Positions 1 to 8,000 of a stretch of 48,376 nucleotides of DNA are shown here, piece after piece. Under the pieces are notes generated by a model. It was not told the DNA's origin. It did no database searches and saw nothing but the letters and a program-made list of their open reading frames with translations. Positions within the stretch are counted from its first letter, which is position 1, and each line of letters opens with the position of its first letter. Made by a program: the position numbers and the translations under genes. The stretch is from a virus, in IMG/VR virus record IMGVR_UViG_3300013131_000068, positions 1-48,376 of that record; one strand, 5' to 3'.

Positions 1-25
1 GGGTTTGTACACCAAAAAAGTGTGG

Positions 26-487
26 TTAACCCAAAAAATTTGTCCAGGGTACCTGTGCGATGATAAAACCGATGATTGCCGCACCACCCATCACATACCA
101 CTTCCACTTCTCGAGAACTGCAATTCTTCCATCAAGTTCCTTGTGGTTATCTGCTATTTCTTTGATTGCCGCGAGCAACTCCTTGTGGTGTTTCTCGCGG
201 TCAGCATAATTTTCGTCTTTCATATCCGATATTCTTTTGTGTAATAGGTCGACTTGTTTTTCAAAATCAGTTTTTCTTTCCGACATCGAAACCTTTAAGC
301 CATCAATTTGTTGATCATGATTTTGTAACTTATTTTCATGAACAATTAACATCTTTGAAATGCTATTTGAGATTTCTGCCATCTTTTCGATAGCATCATC
401 AATCTTACCGGAAAAGGTTTGAATTGCGCCAACGTCACGCTTAATGACTTCAACATCAGTCTTCAGCTTATTTAAATCATCGACCAT
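26..487 (-). CDS. Coiled-coil protein with C-terminal membrane anchor; holin or holin-associated candidate
   Basis: A 153-residue protein. Most of it (about residues 1-125) is charged and heptad-like, followed by one hydrophobic segment near the C-terminus (YVMGGAAIIGFIIAQV), preceded by a Trp-Lys-Trp. This coiled-coil plus C-tail anchor layout is that of XhlA-type haemolysin/holin-associated proteins. It is the last gene of a lysis cassette (endolysin, i-spanin, o-spanin upstream), and no other holin candidate lies beside them. The start ATG has an AAGG seven bases upstream. A late-type GATAAATA box lies just upstream at 517-524. The lysis role is inferred from position and topology, not from a specific motif. 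Confidence 0.6.
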   Translation of the reverse strand: MVDDLNKLKTDVEVIKRDVGAIQTFSGKIDDAIEKMAEISNSISKMLIVHENKLQNHDQQIDGLKVSMSERKTDFEKQVDLLHKRISDMKDENYADREKHHKELLAAIKEIADNHKELDGRIAVLEKWKWYVMGGAAIIGFIIAQVPWTNFLG

Positions 488-496
488 CTTATTACC

Positions 497-910
497 TTAG
501 TTAGTTGTATTGATGTTATTTATCTCTTCATTCGCAGCATCAATAGCAGCATTACTTTCTTTATAATAACCTTCATACGCAACAATGATTGCCTGTTGTT
601 GTTGAATGAATCCACGAATATCACTCAAGTTCAACACTAGGTTTTCATACCCCTTGTCAGTCAATCCAAAAAGTACAATGGGTTTACCCTTTTTCGCGAG
701 GTCATTAAAGACTTCTTCATAGTTATCAGGCGTAATGATTACCCATTCAATATCACGTGACTTAATTGGATCAGCATACGGTAAAACTAATTCTGGTTTA
801 TCAACTGGTTTTGCCGATATCTGAATCTCTTGTATCGGTGGCTTACCGCATCCACTAATGAGGAAGAGTGTTAAAAAGCCAAGGGCACTCACTATTAAAT
901 GATTTACCAT
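497..910 (-). CDS. Outer-membrane lipoprotein, o-spanin (Rz1-like) candidate
   Basis: A 137-residue protein beginning with a short signal peptide that ends in the lipobox LISGC, with the lipidated Cys at residue 21. The chosen ATG follows AAAGGA at about eight bases; upstream in-frame starts lack this. Its 5' end overlaps the i-spanin gene by 56 bases in another frame, the classic overlapping Rz/Rz1 arrangement. The mature part ends in a Gln/Ala/Asn-rich helical stretch. In the family, the outer-membrane lipoprotein pairs with the inner-membrane i-spanin to fuse the membranes at lysis. It is long for an Rz1 and carries a small folded region, so another lipoprotein role is possible. Confidence 0.62.
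   Translation of the reverse strand: MVNHLIVSALGFLTLFLISGCGKPPIQEIQISAKPVDKPELVLPYADPIKSRDIEWVIITPDNYEEVFNDLAKKGKPIVLFGLTDKGYENLVLNLSDIRGFIQQQQAIIVAYEGYYKESNAAIDAANEEINNINTTN
517..524 (-). promoter_or_regulatory. Late promoter-like GATAAATA before the holin candidate
   Basis: Seven of eight matches to TATAAATA, 30 bases before the ATG at 487, inside the end of the lipoprotein gene. Same variant as at 10186-10193. Confidence 0.4.
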
Positions 911-1316
911 CAGTAGCATTCCTTTCAGCATCAGATAAAGCCGCACCGCTCAAAAGCTCGAAACATCTCGCCGCTTTATCTGATGCGCCATTGACCACTC
1001 TTTGAACTAGACCTGGCTTCTTTGATGCAAGATAAGCTAGATCGTGTTCGCTTAAGCGGTCGGACAATTCACGATTTTGTGCTCTCACCGCCGCAAATGA
1101 TTCATTCACTCTTGTGATTTCAGCGTTTGCAGCAGCAAAGTTTTGTTGAAGAGTCGCGATCGTCTCCTCATTGGTTTTGACCGCGATCTCTAATTTTGCG
1201 TTATTCTCGACTAGTATTGTAATTCGAGCTTGGCTATCTTTGTAATACCAATAGAACCCACCAATCATGGTGAGCATAATCGCGCCCATTATAAGATAAC
1301 CCTTTATTCCTAGCAT
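855..1316 (-). CDS. Inner-membrane i-spanin (Rz-like)
   Basis: A 153-residue type II membrane protein. A hydrophobic segment at about residues 7-24 (YLIMGAIMLTMIGGFYWYY) is followed by a long coiled coil (about 30-95) and a C-terminal region with two cysteines (Cys-Phe-Glu-Leu and Glu-Cys-Pro-Trp). This matches i-spanins, which span the periplasm and work with an o-spanin after peptidoglycan breakdown. The gene starts just after the endolysin stop, with AGGA seven bases before the ATG, and contains the start of the lipoprotein gene. Topology and position make the call fairly firm, although no residue is uniquely diagnostic. Confidence 0.7.
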   Translation of the reverse strand: MLGIKGYLIMGAIMLTMIGGFYWYYKDSQARITILVENNAKLEIAVKTNEETIATLQQNFAAANAEITRVNESFAAVRAQNRELSDRLSEHDLAYLASKKPGLVQRVVNGASDKAARCFELLSGAALSDAERNATDGKSFNSECPWLFNTLPH

Positions 1317-1318
1317 GG

Positions 1319-2194
1319 TTATCCTAGAAGCTTTGCGAGTGTTTTTGGGCCTGCTACGCCATCAGCGGTCAAGCCATTCTTTGCTTGCCATGATTTGAGC
1401 GAAGCTTCAGTGCCAATTCCGAATACACCATCAGCCTTGAGACCAAGAGCAGCTTGAAGCTTCTTCACAGTTTCACCTTGTGATCCACGCTTCACAGTAG
1501 TGGCAGGAGCAGAAGATTCTGTAACTGATGCTTTAGCAGGAGCTGGAGCAACAGAGACCTTTCCACCAAGGATCGCAAGGGCCTTTTCCCAACGTGCTTT
1601 ACGATCTGCAAGACCGATGTCACCGCCGTTGATGATTTTAGTCATCTTTACGATGTCGCCAGAATCAGCAATCGTATTGAGCTTCTTTGCATTCCAGAAC
1701 CAGCATGCTGACTCGATTGCACCCTTTTCAGTTGCAACATATTCAGCTGCCTCTTCTGCTGTCATGTTAACTGTCTTACCAAAGTTAGTATAGTTTTCAC
1801 GACCCGTGAGTTGCTTCAAGCCACGACCACGGAATCTCCAGCCATCGCCTTCTTTTACGTTACCCATCTTTGAGCTACGGAACTCATCCATGTAAACATA
1901 GTTAGCAATCTTTTCTGGATTACGTGCATATTCTTTTGCATTACGCTTTGGCGCTGGCCCAAAATAACGGCCAAACACTTTAAGCAATGTTTCTTCTTTG
2001 TAGTTCAAATTCTCTTCAAGATTATTGAAGTTGTTTGATTCGTGTGCGCACTGAGCAACAAATCCTGCGATGCGATTTGGCGTATTAATTTCATACTTTG
2101 GGAAGATTTCCATCATTGCTTTGTACCATGACGAAACATTCTTGTTTGTTGGAATCATCGCTGCTAGATGTTCTTCTTTAAATTCAAAACTCAT
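1319..2194 (-). CDS. Endolysin: GH19-type muramidase/chitinase-like domain plus peptidoglycan-binding domain
   Basis: A 291-residue lysis enzyme. The N-terminal part (about 1-205) has glycoside hydrolase family 19 hallmarks: AQCAHESNNF with the likely catalytic Glu52, and GWRFRGRGLKQLTGRENY around residues 118-135. An Ala/Pro-rich linker (about 215-232) leads to a C-terminal PG_binding_1-like repeat (GSQGETVKKLQAALG, then DGVFG and DGVAG). It should cut the glycan backbone of peptidoglycan after the holin opens the membrane. The start overlaps the previous stop (ATGA), with GGAG eleven bases upstream. No signal peptide is seen, so release depends on a holin. Confidence 0.9.
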   Translation of the reverse strand: MSFEFKEEHLAAMIPTNKNVSSWYKAMMEIFPKYEINTPNRIAGFVAQCAHESNNFNNLEENLNYKEETLLKVFGRYFGPAPKRNAKEYARNPEKIANYVYMDEFRSSKMGNVKEGDGWRFRGRGLKQLTGRENYTNFGKTVNMTAEEAAEYVATEKGAIESACWFWNAKKLNTIADSGDIVKMTKIINGGDIGLADRKARWEKALAILGGKVSVAPAPAKASVTESSAPATTVKRGSQGETVKKLQAALGLKADGVFGIGTEASLKSWQAKNGLTADGVAGPKTLAKLLG

Positions 2195-2748
2195 TTGTTA
2201 TCTCCTTCAAGTTTACTAAACGTACTAAATCTCTTGATCACTGATGTTTGATCTTTTTGTATTTTCTTTTGTCTCTTTTTCGAAACACCTGGTTCGCCAT
2301 CTGGACCTACACCGATTCCAGCAATATTGCCAGAACCAGCACTGTTGATTGGTGCTTCTTCAAACATCATTTCAAAATTATTGTTGACACTATACGCTTC
2401 TATAGTATAATGAATATATTGGTTTAATCTTGATTCAATTAGATCTTCAGTGAGTGTGTCGCCGTGATCTTCGATCTCTTTATGCTCTTTAATGAGCCAT
2501 AGCGCTGCAGCATAGGTTGCTAGTCGAGTTTGACCAGCTGGAAGCTTAGCAAGTAGCTTCTTAAGTTTCAAGATCATACGGTCATAGATACCATATGCTT
2601 GTCTTTCAGCAACCTTTGTGAAGTCTTTTCTCTTCTTGAGTTCATTGCCCTCAGCATCAATAATGCCAAGTTTATAAGCGTCCCATTGATCAAAAGGTGT
2701 AGTAAGTCTCTTGATGAATTGGTAGACAAGGAATAGATCAACAATCAT
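2191..2748 (-). CDS. Conserved T4-like phage protein, probably virion or assembly related
   Basis: A 185-residue protein I do not recognise by function. The start (VDLFLVYQFIKRLTTPFDQW, then AYKLGIIDAEG) looks like a family found in marine T4-like phages. The middle is helical and the C-terminus has a Gly-rich stretch (GSGNIAGIGVGPDGEPGV) followed by a very basic segment (KKRQKKIQK). It is coupled by ATGA overlaps to the endolysin downstream and to the 124-residue gene upstream. Membership in a late operon suggests a structural or assembly role, but nothing enzymatic is visible. Confidence 0.7.
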   Translation of the reverse strand: MIVDLFLVYQFIKRLTTPFDQWDAYKLGIIDAEGNELKKRKDFTKVAERQAYGIYDRMILKLKKLLAKLPAGQTRLATYAAALWLIKEHKEIEDHGDTLTEDLIESRLNQYIHYTIEAYSVNNNFEMMFEEAPINSAGSGNIAGIGVGPDGEPGVSKKRQKKIQKDQTSVIKRFSTFSKLEGDNK

Positions 2749-3119
2749 ATCTTTCTCAACTCTGATATTATTTGTGGATCGAGCGGTACATCCACCGTTT
2801 TTAATTTAATGTCTTCGTATTCTACCACTTCTGGCAGATAGTTTAAAAATAAGACGAATGGCTTTAACATACTGTGATAATCTTTTAATTTAAAGAATAA
2901 CATATGTGTTGTTTCTGGGCCAAAACAATTATATAGTACAATGATATGATTCAGAATCAATCTTATTTTTAAATCATCTGCTTCTTCATATCGTTTGAAT
3001 AATCTTTTTAGGTATTGAAACCTTTTCAGGTCTTCATAGAATTCTTCTGAGCTCGATGATTTCTTCACATCGTAAGCTTTCGCAGCATATAGTAAAAAAT
3101 TAGAATCGTTCAAGATCAT
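2745..3119 (-). CDS. Conserved phage protein of unknown function
   Basis: A 124-residue, mostly helical protein, neither secreted nor membrane bound. Recognisable conserved-looking stretches are EEFYEDLKRFQYLKRLFKRY and LILNHIIVLYNCFG, the pattern of a small family I associate with large marine myoviruses. It is translationally coupled to the 185-residue gene that follows (overlap of four bases) and lies in the late region. No catalytic motif is seen. The start ATG is the last of a run of overlapping ATGAATGATG triplets with only a weak upstream purine run, so the exact start is less certain than the frame. Confidence 0.65.
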   Translation of the reverse strand: MILNDSNFLLYAAKAYDVKKSSSSEEFYEDLKRFQYLKRLFKRYEEADDLKIRLILNHIIVLYNCFGPETTHMLFFKLKDYHSMLKPFVLFLNYLPEVVEYEDIKLKTVDVPLDPQIISELRKI

Positions 3120-3142
3120 TCATTCACTCTTCATAAAGGTGA

Positions 3143-3164
3143 GAAGGGGGATTTCTCCCCCTTC
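3143..3164 (-). terminator. Hairpin downstream of the 119-residue gene
   Basis: Perfect 8-bp inverted repeat GAAGGGGG / CCCCCTTC with a 6-base loop, just after the stop of the gene ending at 3168. The following bases (TCTCACCTTTATG) are only moderately U-rich, so it is a likely but not ideal intrinsic terminator. Confidence 0.6.
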
Positions 3165-3167
3165 ATA

Positions 3168-3527
3168 TTAGCTATCAGCGACTGTAGCGTCTTCAATAGC
3201 AGTGTTACCAGAAACACCATCATCACCTGCGTCAGCAGCTGATACCTTCATAGGAATCAGCGACTCAACACGACGACGAGTTGCTCCGTTTGCGTCAGTG
3301 TAAGTTGTGAAAAGATTCCAACCAGGTGCGCGAAGACCTGCGTCACGGTTAGATTCGATCGTTGCTTCAGTAGTATCAACAAAGAACGCGTTGTTTAGAT
3401 CAAACTGATCTGGAAGACCTGGATAGTCGCGTGCAGTATTTGCAGTTGGAACAATGCTCGTGTTTGCGCCATCGATTAGATACTTTGGTGCAGAAGCTGC
3501 GGTGTCGGTTTTACCCCATAGTGCCAT
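3168..3527 (-). CDS. Small virion-type structural protein (conserved in marine T4-like phages)
   Basis: A 119-residue protein starting MALWGKTDTAASAPKYL. It has a middle VDTTEATIESNRDAGLRAPGW segment and a following TYTDANGATRRRVESL segment that I associate with a family widespread in cyanophage-type myoviruses, usually reported as structural. It has low charge, many Ala/Thr/Asp residues and no signal peptide or catalytic motif. The ATG has a good ribosome site (AAGGAGAATAAC before ATG). It is a single-gene late unit, with an AATAAATA box upstream at 3559-3566 and a hairpin right after the stop. The virion role is inferred. Confidence 0.7.
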   Translation of the reverse strand: MALWGKTDTAASAPKYLIDGANTSIVPTANTARDYPGLPDQFDLNNAFFVDTTEATIESNRDAGLRAPGWNLFTTYTDANGATRRRVESLIPMKVSAADAGDDGVSGNTAIEDATVADS

Positions 3528-3558
3528 TGTTATTCTCCTTATTATTGGCTAATGGTAT

Positions 3559-3566
3559 TATTTATT
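3559..3566 (-). promoter_or_regulatory. Late promoter-like AATAAATA
   Basis: Seven of eight bases match the T4 late consensus TATAAATA. It lies 32 bases before the ATG of the 119-residue gene, in a non-coding gap. gp55, the late sigma, is encoded in this window. Confidence 0.5.
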
Positions 3567-3591
3567 TGATCATTAAGTTCAGTACGAGTCA

Positions 3592-3900
3592 TTACCACTT
3601 TACCTTATCGGCCCAATACGCAGCAGACATTTTGCCCTTTGCAATATTCTTTGCATGACGAGCTTTAAACGACTTACGTTTCGCTTTCATACGAGCTGAC
3701 TCACCTTCTTTTGGTGCACCAGCAGTCTCTGCGCCTTGTTCACCAAAGCGAATTGTCTTTACTTGATCGCCGTCCTTGGCGACCACGATGTGACTCTTTT
3801 CTGGATGAGAAGGTGTTGCCTTTGGCTTATTGAAACCCTGGACACCGGCTCTTACGAGGCGAGGATCTTTCTCTTCTATGAACTCTCTGAAACCCTGCAT
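3592..3900 (-). CDS. Small basic protein with T4 internal-protein-type leader
   Basis: A 102-residue protein. The start at MQGFREFIEE is chosen because GGAGGATAAG precedes it; longer in-frame starts have none. The leader ends in Ile8-Glu9-Glu10, the position and pattern of the cleaved capsid-targeting leader of T4 internal proteins. The body has a folded-looking stretch (SHIVVAKDGDQVKTIRFGEQG). The very basic C-terminus (RMKAKRKSFKARHAKNIAKG, then Ala-Ala-Tyr-Trp-Ala-Asp) is common in marine T4-like phages. A packaged DNA-associated role is inferred from the leader and the basic charge. Confidence 0.72.
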   Translation of the reverse strand: MQGFREFIEEKDPRLVRAGVQGFNKPKATPSHPEKSHIVVAKDGDQVKTIRFGEQGAETAGAPKEGESARMKAKRKSFKARHAKNIAKGKMSAAYWADKVKW

Positions 3901-3901
3901 C

Positions 3902-4492
3902 TTATCCTCCGAACTCGTGGCCAGCAACACGACGCATCTGCTTGTTGAACTCTTGTTGTGATGGCTTTTCTTTGTAAAGCTTGATCGAGATTTCTGGGCG
4001 TTCTTTACCTTTAATACGCCAGTTATAACCCTTCTCTTTATGCTCGGCTGAAGTAGTTTTTACAACACGACGTTTGTAGCCAGCTTCCCATGATTCAGCT
4101 TCGTCAAGATCAACTTCTTCAGTCTTGTTGTACTTCAAAGCATGAGCAGCTTTCACTTCGCGATCAGCTACCTTATCCATTGCTTTACCGGCATACTTCC
4201 AACGTTTATCAGCTTTAGCTTTGTTTTTGTCTTGAAGCGCGGCTGATGCATAGTCTCTTAGCTTTTCAGTTGATACCTCGTCGATCTGCTCGACTTCTTC
4301 TTGAGCGCTTCTAATTGCTTCTTTTGAAGGATACCCTTTATCTCCAGGTTTCGCGGGTGTCTCTCCACGTTTTCTCTTCGCGTGAATGTTAGTCCATAGG
4401 CCGTTGCCTTCTGTAACTTCGGTTGAACACTCATTACAGCAATTAGGGGTACCACAATTTGGATGTTCAAGGAATAGCTTAAATGATTTCAT
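3902..4492 (-). CDS. Modular basic protein with leader-like start and two LDE/IDE sites
   Basis: A 196-residue protein starting MKSFKLFLEH, like the capsid leaders of neighbouring genes but with His instead of Glu at position 10. A cysteine cluster (Cys13, 18, 19, 22 in NCGTPNCCNEC) could bind a metal. A GLWTNIHAKRKRGETP stretch follows. Ile-Asp-Glu72 and Leu-Asp-Glu131 resemble gp21 protease sites and separate three modules; module 2 begins VSTEKLRDYASAALQD, a repeat also found in the gene at 47638-48376. It has a basic C-terminal part. The stop overlaps the ribosome site of the next gene. Function unknown; packaging is inferred. Confidence 0.7.
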   Translation of the reverse strand: MKSFKLFLEHPNCGTPNCCNECSTEVTEGNGLWTNIHAKRKRGETPAKPGDKGYPSKEAIRSAQEEVEQIDEVSTEKLRDYASAALQDKNKAKADKRWKYAGKAMDKVADREVKAAHALKYNKTEEVDLDEAESWEAGYKRRVVKTTSAEHKEKGYNWRIKGKERPEISIKLYKEKPSQQEFNKQMRRVAGHEFGG

Positions 4493-4797
4493 AACTTACT
4501 CTTTTCTGCTTTGTGCGCCTGAGCTGCTTCCATTGAGTCAAACTCTTTGTGGTATGAACGATCGGCGTTATGTACTGCGTATGTTGCTTTCTTTGGAAAC
4601 TTGTTGTAGACTTTAGTTACGCGAAGATCTGAAGCTTCTTCGAGGCGGCGAGCTTCTTCTGCCTCCAGCATACGAACCATTTGTGTCTGACGCATGTGGT
4701 GTGCTTCGTTTACACCGCGAGATAGATTGCGCTGACGGCGATGAAAGTTAATCGCTTCAGAGAGTTCTTTATCTAATAGTTGTGTTACTTCTGTCAT
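4489..4797 (-). CDS. Conserved small helical phage protein
   Basis: A 102-residue protein with a charged, helical N-terminal two thirds (LLDKELSEAINFHRRQRNLS) and several Leu-x-Glu-Ala stretches (LSEA, LEEA), followed by a short sandwich-like end (YAVHNADRSYHKEFDSMEAA). Function not recognised. It starts 11 bases after the stop of the 86-residue leader protein and overlaps the next gene by four bases (ATGA), so it belongs to the same run of putative internal proteins. The LSEA and LEEA stretches fit the putative protease consensus, but such short motifs also occur by chance. Confidence 0.65.
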   Translation of the reverse strand: MTEVTQLLDKELSEAINFHRRQRNLSRGVNEAHHMRQTQMVRMLEAEEARRLEEASDLRVTKVYNKFPKKATYAVHNADRSYHKEFDSMEAAQAHKAEKSKL

Positions 4798-4808
4798 AAT
4801 TGGTATCC

Positions 4809-5069
4809 TTATTCTGCTGAATCAAAATCTTCTTCGTCGGCCATCTCTGACTCCATATAATCAGCAGCACCTGTGATGTAGTCTGTGGCAAGAACGATGT
4901 TGGCGATCACATGGCCTGGAAGTTCATCATCATCCTCGAGAAGAGTATGCAATCTTTTTGCCGCAGCAATAATCATTCTCAACTGAGACTTGGCCATGCC
5001 GCCTTCTTGGCCGTATTCACCATCGTTCTCGTCTTTGGCTTCAGCCAGCATTTCTTTAAAGCTTTTCAT
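4809..5069 (-). CDS. Acidic protein with perfect capsid-targeting-type leader
   Basis: An 86-residue protein starting MKSFKEMLAEA: Leu8-Ala9-Glu10 followed by Ala11, exactly the spacing of T4 internal-protein leaders and the Leu-x-Glu/Ala site also present in this phage's gp23. The remainder has a conserved-looking EYGQEGGMAKSQLRMI and helical LPGHVIANIVLATDYI, then an acidic tail, a family common in cyanophage-like myoviruses. It lies directly downstream of the 1096-residue polyprotein. Role unknown; predicted to be packaged and processed. Confidence 0.72.
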   Translation of the reverse strand: MKSFKEMLAEAKDENDGEYGQEGGMAKSQLRMIIAAAKRLHTLLEDDDELPGHVIANIVLATDYITGAADYMESEMADEEDFDSAE

Positions 5070-5078
5070 GATTACCTC

Positions 5079-8000
5079 TTAGTACTTAATGACTGGATTC
5101 GGCGTTGAGAAATTCTTCTTACGCATGATGGTCTTTGCTACGATGTCGATCTCATCATTCTTTTCGTCGTACTTGATTACGACTGGCATGTTGAGGTCTG
5201 ACTGAAGATCTTTTACTACAAGTTCAGCACCGGCTTTTCCCTTAAGAGGGTTGCCGTTCTTTGCATAGATCTTTTTGATCAAATCTGCAAGTTCTTTAAG
5301 CTTAATCTTTGGTGAGTTGCGATCATCATTCATACGCTCACCAAAGTGTTTAGTGAACTCAAAGTCAATCTTGAATTTCTCGAACATACGATCGACAAAC
5401 TTTTCGAAGTCTTTCATCTTTGATGCGGTGATTTCAACATCAGCTTCTTCTGACAAAGAACCTTCAACTTCCATCAGAGCTTCAAAGGCCTCGTTGATGC
5501 CATCAGTGATCTTTGGCTTCTTTGGTGTACCCTTTTCGCCGGGAGTTGCGGCTTTATAATTCTGAACAAGAGTATCTGTATTTTCAAATCCAGCGCCATA
5601 TGCTTCATAGTAAGCTCTAAAGTGCTTCATCTTTTTTGCACGCTTAAGAGCTGCATCGATGTGCTTTTCGACATGATCTTCATCGCCATCGTTTGATTCT
5701 GGCGGAATCACTGGAGTAGGAATAGCCTGTTCAAATGCTACACCTTTACGGGTGTGCTTCTTTTCGCCGGAATATTTTTTAAGTAATTTTTTCGTATCAG
5801 CAGGGTCGCCAATTGTCTCGTCTGGGGCCGCGTATTTAAAATCAAACTCATCTACATCACCATCGAGATCTGTATCAATGTGTTTAACATTATCTTTGTA
5901 CTGATGTTTGAATGGAACACCGATACCAAGGTGATGCTTCACCGACATCTTATCTTCTTTTACGGTCTTAGCCGACGCTATCCAATCCTTAGCAGCTGGG
6001 TTTGTTGGAAGAACCTTTGCCCACGTGCTGATCTTACGATACACGCCAGTGACTGCACCTTCGAAGTTAGATCCTTCGGAGTTGTCGATGATATACATGC
6101 GGTTGCCGAAGAAGTTCTGGAACTTACCAAGGTTCTTCTGTACACCGTTCCACATCGTCTCGACTTCTGAGTCTGGAAGCGAGCGAGCGCGCAGACGGTT
6201 ACGAGTCTTTGCGGTGGCGAGGTCGGTGTTAACAAAGATCATTGCAACTTCGTAGCCAAGCTTCTTTAGTTTCTCAGCTTGCTTCTCGATCTTGTCGTAG
6301 TCTTTACCGGTTCCGTCGATTACGAGACCAAGACGACCATTCAGTGCAAGATCTTGCTTCTTCGCCGTAAGAGCTTTTGCTTCACCACGAATCTCTTGAC
6401 CCTTTGCAGAGTAGATGTCTTCTGGGGTTGCCTTAAGTCCTGCCTTTGCAAGTGCTCTTTCGAAGATATCGTCAGAGTTGATCACTTTGAATCCGAGTGC
6501 AGTCAATGCGGTCTTACCTACGATGAACGACTTACCGGATCCTGGGCCACCTGCAAGGAATACTGCCTTGAAGATTGATGGGTCGTTAACACCTTCATCA
6601 AGTAATGTTTCAAACAAATCGTCTGCAGATTCTTTAATGCCGTGCATGTCACGGTACTTACTTGCCAACTGACGACCAGTCAGGCCAATATCGTAAGATT
6701 TTGCGATATCGAAAGCGTATGAGTTTAGGCTTGAACGATTGCCCTTTGATTTGTAGAGTCTATCAAGTGCTTCAAGCGCTCTCTTCATTATCACTTCAGT
6801 TGGTGATGGAAAGTGCTTATCTTCCTTCAGACCTTTTGCAAGGTCTGCGTCTGCAGTTGTGCGAGTCTTACCGCCAGTGATGAACGAATTGACACGTGCA
6901 TATCCCCACTGTTGCGGAGTAGTTCCTGGACGATGACCAGTTCTCCACGCAGCAACACCACGGTCAAATACTTTCTTCAGAGTGCCGTACGAGATGCCAG
7001 ACTTCTCGGCTTTTTTCTTAAGACCTTCCATTGCCTTTGCTTCGTCGAGATTAATTGAGTTATTGATATCTTCTGCAATCATAATCATTTCGAGAAGATC
7101 TGCATCATTCTCTACTTCGATTTCTTCTTGACGAACAATATGGCGGAATGCACGGAAACGGCGATCATATTTAAGCGATCCATCTCCATTATACATCATG
7201 TGATAACGGCGAGTATGGACAGATGGCTTCGTCTTAGCAGTAGCATCTCCAGGTGCAGGCTTATATGCAGCTGGATTATCGTCGTCCATCTTTGCATGTT
7301 TATTGAAGTGAGCTTTACGCTTTGTTGCAGTCGACTTACTTAGACCTGCATAGTAGTCTTCATCAAGGAAAGACTCGAACATCTGATCGATATCCTCTTT
7401 CTGCTGGTGCAGCGAAGCAACTCTTTGTAGTTCAGCCTTGCGTACCTTTGGAAGAAGTCGAGCAGCGATCTTCGCAATTGCGCCTTTTCTCTTCTCGACT
7501 TTTTGATCGATCATGATCTTTTCTGAAGGAGAAAGGTCTGCGTAATTCGCGCCTCGCTCACCTGCTACTCTTTTACGGATAAGTTCAATTGCTTTCTTAC
7601 GTGCTCTCACTGCAAGCTTTTGATTCGAAGCAATCCGATTCTTTAATCTCTCACGAGCCGCTTCCATCTTGCGCTCGTACTTTCTCATTACGAGAGCGCG
7701 CTTTCTACGCTGGGCATATGAGAGAACATATTCGTCAAGCTCAACATCTTCTGATAGTTTCATACCAGCTCTTACCATATCGTAGATGTCTTGAGCATGT
7801 GATTGAAGCTTCTTTGGAAGGCCGGATTTAAACTTTTCTTCTTCACCCTTCGAAGCGGCATCTCTCATCTTCGATGCCGACATGCCTTCAACACCATCAG
7901 CATCAGGATCTCTTTCACCTGCAGAAACAACGGCGATTGATTTCATCGTGTAGTCTTTACCGTTGTACTTGTTAAGAAGAGTTTCAAACTCTTGTACGCG

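Noticed and set aside
1-32. Possible terminator at the left edge (GGGTT ... AACCC)
   Set aside because: Only five terminal pairs plus a weak inner ACAC/GTGT; the structure is cut by the window edge and overlaps the stop codon, so it cannot be judged.
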